Of a stretch of DNA of 7,675 nucleotides, positions 1 to 5,945 are shown piece by piece. Source of the stretch: Winogradskyella sp. (GTDB lineage Bacteria > Bacteroidota > Bacteroidia > Flavobacteriales > Flavobacteriaceae). Every line of letters starts with the position of its first letter. The stretch's first letter is position 1. Location: positions 1 to 7,675 of the forward strand of contig JASBSE010000223.1 of assembly GCA_030149115.1 (NCBI GenBank), written 5' to 3'. The translations under genes and the position numbers were made by a program. The notes beneath the pieces are model-generated. The model did no database searches. It was not told where the DNA came from and worked only from the letters and a program-made list of their open reading frames with translations.

Positions 1-983
1 CGATCTACTAAATAAATAGATGTAGCACGTTCGTAAGCTTCATCATCTAAAACTGTTCCTGGTTGCACATAGTGCGATACATCTGCAATATGGATTCCTA
101 TCTCATATAAGCCGTTTTCTAAAACTTTAAAGGATAATGCATCATCAAAATCTTTTGCGTCCTTAGGGTCTATCGTAAAGGTTAAATCCTTACGCATATC
201 TCTGCGCTTAGCTATTTCATCATCTGTGATAGATATATCTAAATCATTAGCAAATTTTTCTACTTCGTAAGGAAACTCATGTGGTAAACCATACTCTGCT
301 AAAATGGCATGTATTTCCGTATTATGTTCTCCTGGTTTTCCTAAAACTTCTAAAACTTTACCGTAAGGTGAATCAGCTCTTTCTGGCCAATCTGTAAGTG
401 CTACCAATACTTTATCACCATCTTCAGCTTTCTTAGTTTTATTAATTGGCACAAAAATGTCTTTGTACATTTTACTGCTATCTGCAACTACAAAAGCAAA
501 GTTTCTGTTTTGTTGAATTTGAATGGTACCAACATATTCGGTTTTAGCGCGCTTAAGGATATTGGTTATTTCACCTTCAATTTTACCACGCTTTCTGCGT
601 TTATATGCATAGAATTCTACTTCATCACCATCTAAGGCTTTGTTAATATTATTAGATGCTATAAAGACATCTTCTTCAAAATCGTCTGAAATAATATAAC
701 CGTTTCCTTTTGAGGCTAAATCTAAAATACCTGTATGATACTCAGCTGTAACAACTGCTTTAAATTTACCACGATCTACTTGTTCTATTTCTTGTTTAGC
801 AGCAAGTTTTGCCAAAGTTTTTATAATCTGGTTACGGCTACTAGCGTCGTTAACACCAATAATAGCCGCTATTTGTTTATAATTAAACGATTTGTTTCGT
901 TCTTTTTTTAGAATACTTAGAATTGTATTTGTAAGGTTAGAAATCTTGTTTTTACCGGATTTCTTTTTTCTTTTTCTTGTCAT
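1..983 (-). CDS. rnr: Ribonuclease R, N-terminal part (cut by window edge)
   Basis: This is a 3'-to-5' processive exoribonuclease of the RNase II/R family that degrades structured RNA, including rRNA and mRNA fragments, in the cytoplasm. The visible 327 residues, of roughly 700-plus usual for the family, begin with a very basic tail (MTRKRKKKSGKNK). A winged-helix-like segment (about 18-80, with ASSRNQIIKTLAKL) and two cold-shock-type OB regions (about 85-250) follow. The RNB catalytic domain begins at about 260. Its metal-binding signature IDPKDAKDFDDALS gives D272, D278, D280 and D281, which by my recollection match E. coli RNase R numbering. The visible end, GTVLDDEAYERATSIYLVD, is typical of RNase R. 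The start at 983 is the first in-frame ATG and gives the expected basic N-terminus. There is no internal stop or frameshift. It is separated by 193 bp from the next gene upstream, which has its own terminator, so rnr probably has its own promoter. Confidence 0.96.
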   Translation of the reverse strand, partial: MTRKRKKKSGKNKISNLTNTILSILKKERNKSFNYKQIAAIIGVNDASSRNQIIKTLAKLAAKQEIEQVDRGKFKAVVTAEYHTGILDLASKGNGYIISDDFEEDVFIASNNINKALDGDEVEFYAYKRRKRGKIEGEITNILKRAKTEYVGTIQIQQNRNFAFVVADSSKMYKDIFVPINKTKKAEDGDKVLVALTDWPERADSPYGKVLEVLGKPGEHNTEIHAILAEYGLPHEFPYEVEKFANDLDISITDDEIAKRRDMRKDLTFTIDPKDAKDFDDALSFKVLENGLYEIGIHIADVSHYVQPGTVLDDEAYERATSIYLVD

Positions 984-1005
984 TTAATTTTGTAATCATA
1001 TTCAT

Positions 1006-1024
1006 TTCCTAAAAGTGTTAGGAA
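1006..1024 (-). other. Small hairpin in the rnr leader
   Basis: On the minus strand there is a perfect 7-bp inverted repeat, TTCCTAA / TTAGGAA, around a 5-nt loop, 23-41 nt before the rnr ATG. No U-run follows in either direction, so it does not look like a terminator. It lies in the presumed 5' leader and could affect mRNA stability or translation of rnr. A stem this short and AT-rich can arise by chance. Confidence 0.3.
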
Positions 1025-1075
1025 TTCTTCATTTAAAACTTAATAAAGGTGGAAGTGAAGTTATTAAGTTTATTA

Positions 1076-1083
1076 CAAAGCTA
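1076..1083 (-). promoter_or_regulatory. Candidate rnr promoter -7 element
   Basis: The minus strand reads TAGCTTTG, an exact match to the Bacteroidetes -7 consensus TAnnTTTG, about 93 nt before the rnr start. It lies downstream of the neighbouring gene's terminator, where an rnr promoter would be expected. I see no TTG -33 element at the usual 17-23 nt spacing, so the call is tentative. Confidence 0.4.
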
Positions 1084-1110
1084 CACTATAAAAATTTAAA
1101 AGTGTTTAGA

Positions 1111-1125
1111 TAAGGTTAAATAAAT
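1111..1125. repeat. 15-bp direct repeat, copy 1
   Basis: TAAGGTTAAATAAAT occurs here and again at 2700-2714 in the same orientation. The two copies enclose exactly the T9SS-propeller gene, its terminator and 65 bp of its upstream region. It could be a footprint of insertion or deletion of that segment, a shared upstream element of rnr and the propeller gene (both read leftwards), or an AT-rich coincidence. Confidence 0.5.
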
Positions 1126-1153
1126 AAAAAAGCACTGCAAAATTGCAGTGCTC
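1120..1153 (-). terminator. Rho-independent terminator of the T9SS-propeller gene
   Basis: On the minus strand a perfect 9-bp stem (AGCACTGCA / TGCAGTGCT, at 1131-1152) closes a 4-nt loop and is followed at once by TTTTTATTTATTT. It begins 25 nt after the stop codon of the gene ending at 1177. The plus-strand side of the stem is not followed by T residues, so it acts only for leftward transcription. It should insulate rnr from readthrough. Confidence 0.9.
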
Positions 1154-1176
1154 TATTAAATATAATATTGTCTAAG

Positions 1177-2634
1177 TTATTCGATAATTAACTTCTTTGT
1201 TTGTTTTCCTGATTCAGTTTCAACTTCAACTACATAAAGACCTGATGATAACTTAGAAGTGTCAATAATTCTTTCTTTTAAGGATAATACTAACTTACCA
1301 CGATTATCATAAATATTTACATTGTTTAGAGATGAAGGATGTTCTAATTGAATTGTGAATTGATCTTTGGTTGGGTTGGGGTAAATACTAAAGTTTAATT
1401 CTTTTTGATCTTCTATTGATAATAAAGTACTTAAATCGTAAACTCGTACATGACCAGAAAACATTCCATTTCCACTATTAGAGGGAGCACCTATAGCTAC
1501 AATACTGCCATCCGAAGATAAACTCAAAGAAGAACCTGATTTATCATCTGAAGCCTCACCTTCTATATCAATACCTACTTGTGTCCATACACCAGTTTCG
1601 TTTCTGTAAATTCTTACATGACCCGAATCTGTTCCGTTTCCATCATTAAATGGAGCACCAATAGCTACAATACTACCATCTGAAGATAAACTTAATGAAT
1701 AACCTAAGAAGTTTGCGGTTGTTTCCCCTTCTATATCCTGACCAATTTGTGTCCAGACACCACCAACATTCTCATATACCCTTACATGACCTGAATCTGT
1801 TCCGTTTCCATCATTTTGCTGTGCTCCAATAGCAATAATATTACCGTCTGAAGATATGCTTAGTGAGCGACCAAAGAAATCATTAGATGCTTCTCCATCA
1901 ATATCTTGACCTATTTGTGTCCAGACACCACCAACATTTTCATATACCCTTACATGACCCGAATTAGCACCATTTATACCATCATTAAAAATAGTACCTA
2001 TAGCTATAATGTTTCCATCTGAAGATAAATCTAATGAGTAACCAAACCAATCAAACATAGCCTCACCGTCAATATCCTGACCAATTTGTGTCCAGACACC
2101 ACCAACATTCTCATATACCCTTACATGACCTGAATTATCAGCAAATCCATCATTTCTAACAGCACCAATAGCCACTATATTACCATTAGAGGATAAACTT
2201 ACTGACCAACCAGATCGATCATCAGTTGCTTCTCCATCAATATCTTGACCTATTTGTGTCCAGACACCTGCTATATTTTCATACACTCTTACATGACCCG
2301 AATCTGTTCCATTTCCATCATTATAAATAGCACCAATAGCTACAATACTACCATCTGAAGATAAACTTACTGACCAACCTGACCAATCATTTCCATTTTC
2401 CCCATTAATATTCTGACCTACTTGTGTCCAGACACCTGCTATATTTCTATATATACTTGTAAAACCAGTACTGCGACCAATTGCTCCAATAGCTAGAAAC
2501 TCACCATTTGAAGATAGACTTACAGAATGTCCGAATTCATCACCAGGAAATTGACCATCTATATCCTGATCAATTTGAACTTGGCTAAAGTTGATAAAAG
2601 GCATTAAAAAGAATACAAGTAATATTTTCTTCAT
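1177..2634 (-). CDS. Secreted FG-GAP-like beta-propeller protein with T9SS sorting domain
   Basis: The product (485 aa) is predicted to be exported by Sec and then by the type IX secretion system to the cell surface or medium. Residues 1-18 form a signal peptide (MKKILLVFFLMPFINFSQ). Residues 19-400 hold seven repeats of about 56 residues, each reading roughly FGxSLSLSSDGSIVAIGA, then NDGNGTDSGHVRVYEN and GVWTQIGQDIDGE; the SS(D/N)G turns lie at 41, 92, 148, 204, 261, 317 and 373. Seven blades of this FG-GAP-like type imply an integrin-alpha-like propeller. The asparagine/aspartate loop might bind calcium but lacks a full DxDxDG. Residues 414-485 are a type A sorting domain (NFSIYPNPTKDQFTI, YDNRGKLV, SGLYVVEV, KKLIIE). 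The start is fixed by the signal peptide. No catalytic motif is visible, so adhesion or surface binding is a guess. The gene stands alone, with its own terminator. Confidence 0.9.
   Translation of the reverse strand: MKKILLVFFLMPFINFSQVQIDQDIDGQFPGDEFGHSVSLSSNGEFLAIGAIGRSTGFTSIYRNIAGVWTQVGQNINGENGNDWSGWSVSLSSDGSIVAIGAIYNDGNGTDSGHVRVYENIAGVWTQIGQDIDGEATDDRSGWSVSLSSNGNIVAIGAVRNDGFADNSGHVRVYENVGGVWTQIGQDIDGEAMFDWFGYSLDLSSDGNIIAIGTIFNDGINGANSGHVRVYENVGGVWTQIGQDIDGEASNDFFGRSLSISSDGNIIAIGAQQNDGNGTDSGHVRVYENVGGVWTQIGQDIEGETTANFLGYSLSLSSDGSIVAIGAPFNDGNGTDSGHVRIYRNETGVWTQVGIDIEGEASDDKSGSSLSLSSDGSIVAIGAPSNSGNGMFSGHVRVYDLSTLLSIEDQKELNFSIYPNPTKDQFTIQLEHPSSLNNVNIYDNRGKLVLSLKERIIDTSKLSSGLYVVEVETESGKQTKKLIIE
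1180..1395 (-). other. T9SS type A C-terminal sorting domain
   Basis: This segment encodes residues 414-485 of the propeller protein. It shows the hallmark order of the family: a PNP motif in an IYPNPTKD context, then the IYDNRGKLV strand, the L-S-S-G-L-Y-V-V-E-V core and a terminal KKLI. In known T9SS cargo this domain directs outer-membrane translocation and is cleaved during surface attachment or release. Its presence implies that the organism has a T9SS, although none of that machinery is in this window. Confidence 0.9.
1733..1796. repeat. 64-bp exact direct repeat, copy 1 (within propeller gene)
   Basis: This stretch is identical over 64 bp to 2072-2135, an offset of 339 bp or two blades. 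It encodes the SGHVRVYENVGGVWTQIGQD part of a blade. The copy of the blade lying between them (around 1902-1965) differs at several bases, so alternate blades are the closest relatives. Confidence 0.85.
1888..1929. repeat. 42-bp exact direct repeat, copy 1 (within propeller gene)
   Basis: This stretch is identical over 42 bp to 2227-2268, again at an offset of 339 bp. It encodes GVWTQIGQDIDGEA. With the 64-bp pair, it shows that two adjacent blades were duplicated as one unit. Confidence 0.8.
2072..2135. repeat. 64-bp exact direct repeat, copy 2 (within propeller gene)
   Basis: This is the second copy of the 64-bp repeat at 1733-1796. The flanking bases on both sides differ between the copies, so the 64-bp match is bounded by substitutions. 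Confidence 0.85.
2227..2268. repeat. 42-bp exact direct repeat, copy 2 (within propeller gene)
   Basis: This is the second copy of the 42-bp repeat at 1888-1929, in the blade 2/3 junction of the propeller gene. Confidence 0.8.
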
Positions 2635-2699
2635 ATATAGTTAATTTTTAAAGATTTATCCTACAATAATAAAATATAAAATAGTTCTAGTATAATTTT

Positions 2700-2714
2700 T
2701 AAGGTTAAATAAAT
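2700..2714. repeat. 15-bp direct repeat, copy 2
   Basis: This is the second copy of TAAGGTTAAATAAAT (copy 1 at 1111-1125), 66 bp upstream of the propeller gene start. The repeat-to-repeat period is 1589 bp. Confidence 0.5.
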
Positions 2715-3063
2715 GAAAATTCACTTATTCACATTTATATATACTATTATCATTTTTCTTTTAAAATTTAAAAAAATAAATAATGGTTATTATAGGGTGT
2801 TAATTACTAGTATAACTTTTTTAAATTTTATTTTGATAAGTTGAAGTTTACACTTTATTACGGTTTAGTTAACATTAAATTTACATGTAACCTATTGATT
2901 TTTAAGAAAAGTAAAATTATTGTAAACAAGTGTTAATAACTCATGTTAATAGAAATAGCTCATATTTTATTTTCAAAACACTGTTAATTTCGTCTGTTAG
3001 GAGTATGAATAACTTCCTCGAAAAAAGTGATTATTAAATTTTGATTTTAGAATTCAATTCTTG

Positions 3064-3095
3064 TTTGAAAAAATTCTGTAACAATCCTAATTTTT
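3064..3095 (+). promoter_or_regulatory. Weak candidate upstream promoter for rpiB
   Basis: TTTG (3064-3067), a 20-nt spacer and TAATTTTT (3088-3095) match the Bacteroidetes -33/-7 arrangement with one mismatch in the -7 element. It would give a leader of about 95 nt. In such AT-rich DNA this level of match is common, so it ranks below the exact match nearer the gene. Confidence 0.25.
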
Positions 3096-3137
3096 ATTTT
3101 CAAAACTTGTGAACACTTATTAACAAGTAATGAGAAA

Positions 3138-3171
3138 TTGTATTAACCAGATTTTATTATTCGTAATTTTG
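3138..3171 (+). promoter_or_regulatory. Probable promoter of the rpiB-CDF-GNAT operon
   Basis: TAATTTTG at 3164-3171 is an exact match to the Bacteroidetes -7 consensus TAnnTTTG. A TTG at 3138-3140 lies 23 nt upstream, at the long end of the accepted -33 spacing. Transcription would begin around 3177, leaving a leader of about 20 nt before the rpiB ATG at 3197. Confidence 0.6.
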
Positions 3172-3196
3172 CAGAGCAAAACAAACACTTATTAAC

Positions 3197-3631
3197 ATGA
3201 CAATTTCTATCGGTAACGATCACGCAGGACCAGAGTATAAACAAGCTATAATACAACACCTTGAAAGTAAAGGGCATACCATTACTAATTACGGTACAGA
3301 CACAACTGATAGTGCAGACTATCCAGACTTTGTGCATCCTGTTGCAAAAGATGTTAATGATGGAAAAGTAGATTTTGGAATCTTAATTTGTGGTACTGCT
3401 AATGGTGTAGCTATGACGGCTAATAAATACCAAAATGTTAGAGCTGGTGTTTGTTGGATGGGTGAAATAACTGAGTTAACACGTCAGCATAATGATGCTA
3501 ATATTATTTGTATTCCTGCACGTTATACGTCTATTCCACAAGCTATTAAAATGGTAGACATTTTTCTTAATACTGAGTTTGAAGGAGGCCGTCATAAAAG
3601 ACGTATTGATAAAATTCCTTTATCTTGTTAA
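3197..3631 (+). CDS. rpiB: Ribose-5-phosphate isomerase B
   Basis: The cytoplasmic enzyme (144 aa, the family's usual length) interconverts ribose 5-phosphate and ribulose 5-phosphate in the non-oxidative pentose phosphate pathway. The N-terminal GNDHAG (6-11) carries the phosphate- and sugar-contacting D8-H9 pair. DYPDFVHPVA lies at 41-50. The active-site loop GILICGTANGVAMTANK (61-77) contains the catalytic cysteine C65. RQHNDANI supplies H98. GGRHKRRIDKI (130-140) is the characteristic C-terminal phosphate-binding stretch. The loop reads CGTANG rather than the CGTGIG of proteobacterial enzymes, a variant I associate with Bacteroidetes RpiB; the related sugar isomerases LacA/LacB are less likely. 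The start directly follows a short leader with no clear Shine-Dalgarno sequence, as is usual in this phylum. It is first in a three-gene run, 24 bp before the CDF gene. Confidence 0.95.
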   Translation: MTISIGNDHAGPEYKQAIIQHLESKGHTITNYGTDTTDSADYPDFVHPVAKDVNDGKVDFGILICGTANGVAMTANKYQNVRAGVCWMGEITELTRQHNDANIICIPARYTSIPQAIKMVDIFLNTEFEGGRHKRRIDKIPLSC

Positions 3632-3655
3632 CACCAACTTTTATTTTGGTTTAAC

Positions 3656-4560
<905 letters not shown>

Positions 4561-4561
<1 letters not shown>

Positions 4562-5004
4562 TGCTAGATATACAAACAAAAACATTTAATCAACTCAAGA
4601 CAAAAGAGCTTTATGATTTACTTCAATTACGTTCTGAAGTTTTTGTAGTAGAACAAGATTGTGTATACCAAGATATTGATGGTAAAGATCAAAAAGCGTT
4701 ACATATTTTAGGTTACAAAGAAGATAAATTAGTGGCTTACACACGTATATTTCAACAAGGTGATTACTTTGAGGAAGCCAGTATTGGTAGGGTAGTAGTA
4801 AAGGAAAATCAACGTCAGTTTGGTTATGGTTATAATATTATGAATGCTTCGATAGAAGCTATTGAAAAGTATTTTAAAACTTTAGAAATTAGGATTTCTG
4901 CTCAAACTTATCTGAAGAAATTTTATAATAATCTAGGATTTAAAGAAGTAGGTGAGGAGTACTTAGAAGATGGCATACCGCATATAAATATGCTAAAATC
5001 TTAA
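4561..5004 (+). CDS. ElaA-like GNAT family N-acetyltransferase
   Basis: The predicted product is a cytoplasmic acetyl-CoA-dependent N-acyltransferase (147 aa) of the ElaA group, whose substrate is generally unknown. The family signature LYDLLQLRSEVFVVEQDCVYQDIDGKD is split across residues 18-43. The acetyl-CoA pyrophosphate loop, GNAT motif A, is GRVVVKENQRQFGYG (76-90), giving Q84-R85-Q86-F87-G88-Y89-G90. Motif B follows as FYNNLGFKEVGEEYLEDGIPHINM, in two parts across 121-144; the closing GIPHINM is characteristic of ElaA. The start shares its A with the stop of the metal exporter, so it is probably read by coupled translation. Its stop is interlocked with that of the convergent OmpA-like gene. 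I do not know its substrate, and its position gives no good clue. Confidence 0.92.
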
Positions 5005-5019
5005 TTAGAAGACTTTTTT
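4995..5019 (+). terminator. Weak terminator-like hairpin at the end of the plus-strand operon
   Basis: On the plus strand AAAATCTT, a 6-nt loop, then AAGA-c-TTTTTT forms an imperfect AU-rich stem with a bulged C and a T-run. It overlaps the GNAT stop and the end of the convergent OmpA-like gene. The stem has no GC core, so termination here is uncertain, but no better candidate exists nearby. Confidence 0.25.
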
Positions 5020-5846
5020 ATAATACGCGTTACAACGATTTCTACACGTCTGTCTAACTCTGGTTCACCACCAAGCGGAAATTTACGTCTTTGCCCAACA
5101 AACTTCATTCTGTAGCGTTTAACACCTTTATCTGCTAAATAATCATAAACTGTTTTTGCTCTGGCTAATGAGAGATTACGTTTTTTAGTTTTTCGGTCTA
5201 TAGCATCACGAGCACCTTGGGTACAACAAACGTGGCCTTCTATATTAAAATAAATATCTGTACGCTCTACCAGTATTTTTGCAATCTCATCGAGCTTAGC
5301 TTTAGATTCTTTAGTAAGATAACTATAGCCTGTACGAAATAAGATGTTTTCTAATTGAATTTTATCTCCTTCCTTTAGTTCTCCACGTAATAAATCCTCT
5401 GTTGTTTCTTTTTTAGGTACTTCTACTATCTTTTCTCTAGGTGGATCGTAGGGTTGAACTATGATTTCAACTTTTCTATTAAGACCACGAATTTTATAGA
5501 GATCGTTATCGTTAATAACATTAAGTAAAATTTTACCTTTACCATCTACATTAGTAATTACAGACTCATCAAATTCATTATTAGAAAAAACTTCTTTTAT
5601 AGCGTCTGCACGTTGCTGAGATAAAACCAAGTTATAAGAATCGCTACCTCTATCATCACAAAAACCATAAATAGATATTTTTTGAATATCCATGTTTTCT
5701 ATTTCGGATAGAAATAAAAGGAGTCGGCTTTCTTCTGTTTCAGGAATTTCGTATTCGTCGGTTAAAAAATAGACCTGATGCTTTAATTCTTTTTGAGCTA
5801 AAGCAAACTGAAAACTTAGGCATATGACAATGAGTAGGGACTTCAT
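5001..5846 (-). CDS. Periplasmic protein with two tandem OmpA-like domains
   Basis: This is probably a cell-envelope protein that contacts peptidoglycan. I chose the ATG at 5846 (281 aa) because it gives a clean signal peptide, MKSLLIVICLSFQFALA, and its context AATAAAAATGAAG is identical to that of the S41 protease start. An ATG at 5867 would add seven residues (288 aa). In 288-aa numbering, domain 1 (about 30-137) has FCDDRGSDSYN, LSQQRADAI and NRKVEIIV, so the peptidoglycan-binding Asp (D71/D72) and Arg (R86) are present. A proline/lysine-rich linker (138-165) follows. Domain 2 (about 170-280) has IEGHVCCTQG, NLSLARAKTVYDYL and LDRRVEIVV; it keeps the Arg (R236), but Cys replaces the expected Asp. 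There is no transmembrane barrel or lipobox. Its gene lies 78-99 bp from the protease gene upstream, with no obvious terminator between them, so co-transcription is possible. Confidence 0.88.
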   Translation of the reverse strand: MKSLLIVICLSFQFALAQKELKHQVYFLTDEYEIPETEESRLLLFLSEIENMDIQKISIYGFCDDRGSDSYNLVLSQQRADAIKEVFSNNEFDESVITNVDGKGKILLNVINDNDLYKIRGLNRKVEIIVQPYDPPREKIVEVPKKETTEDLLRGELKEGDKIQLENILFRTGYSYLTKESKAKLDEIAKILVERTDIYFNIEGHVCCTQGARDAIDRKTKKRNLSLARAKTVYDYLADKGVKRYRMKFVGQRRKFPLGGEPELDRRVEIVVTRIIKKSSN

Positions 5847-5945
5847 TTTTATTAAATTTTCTAACATTTTGAAAATTTACTCAACATTAAATATATGCAA
5901 TTTTTTGTTATTATCTTATTTTACTAATAGTTAGATACTTACAAA

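Larger units (their letters stand above)
1435..2580 (-). repeat. Seven tandem propeller repeats, about 168 bp each
   Basis: Residues 19-400 are encoded by seven tandem units with spacing 51, 56, 56, 57, 56 and 56 codons. The first unit is shorter because it lacks the NDGNGTDSG loop. The array begins with VQIDQDIDGQ, which matches the last strand of a unit (WTQIGQDIDGE), and ends after HVRVYD, just before that strand would recur. This circular permutation is the usual velcro closure of beta-propellers and indicates a closed, complete seven-bladed ring. DNA identity between units is high in the WTQIGQDIDGE and SGHVRVYEN portions. Confidence 0.85.
2635..3196. other. 562-bp AT-rich intergenic region between divergent genes
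   Basis: No plausible gene lies in this stretch; every reading frame is short and broken. It must hold the promoter of the leftward propeller gene, for which I found no exact TAnnTTTG, and the rightward rpiB promoter near its right end. The heptamer TGTTAAT or its complement occurs at 2798, 2931, 2944, 2982, 3119 and 3191. A near-repeat CTAGTATAAyTTTT lies at 2687-2700 and 2807-2820, 120 bp apart. A 14-bp direct repeat, AACACTTATTAACA, lies at 3112-3125 and 3184-3197. It is unusually long for such a compact neighbourhood. Confidence 0.7.

Noticed and set aside
952..1005. Seventeen-residue frame on the minus strand overlapping the rnr start
   Set aside because: It is lysine-rich only because it reads the basic rnr N-terminus out of frame; the rnr frame is clearly the real one.
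1435..2580. Regularly spaced repeats considered as a CRISPR array or non-coding tandem repeat
   Set aside because: The period is about 168 bp, repeat and spacer are both coding in one long frame, and the translation gives a clear propeller protein.
2687..2820. CTAGTATAAyTTTT pair spaced 120 bp, as a possible duplicated element
   Set aside because: The sequence around the two copies does not align further, so it is probably AT-rich coincidence.
3005..3037. Ten-codon frame (MNNFLEKSDY) after an AGGAG-like sequence, as a possible leader peptide
   Set aside because: The GGAG is only one base from the ATG, no promoter is evident, and the frame has no regulatory codon run. Nothing supports translation.
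2635..3196. AT-rich region considered as a replication origin
   Set aside because: I see no cluster of DnaA-box-like TTATCCACA sequences, and no dnaA, dnaN or gidA neighbours.
3143..3337. Minus-strand open frame of 64 codons overlapping the rpiB start
   Set aside because: It lies antisense to a clear rpiB gene and its promoter, has no recognisable motif, and its composition looks like a shadow of the rpiB frame.
5868..5945. Terminator between the S41 protease and the OmpA-like gene
   Set aside because: Only a 4-bp CTAA/TTAG stem without a U-run is visible, which is too weak to call.
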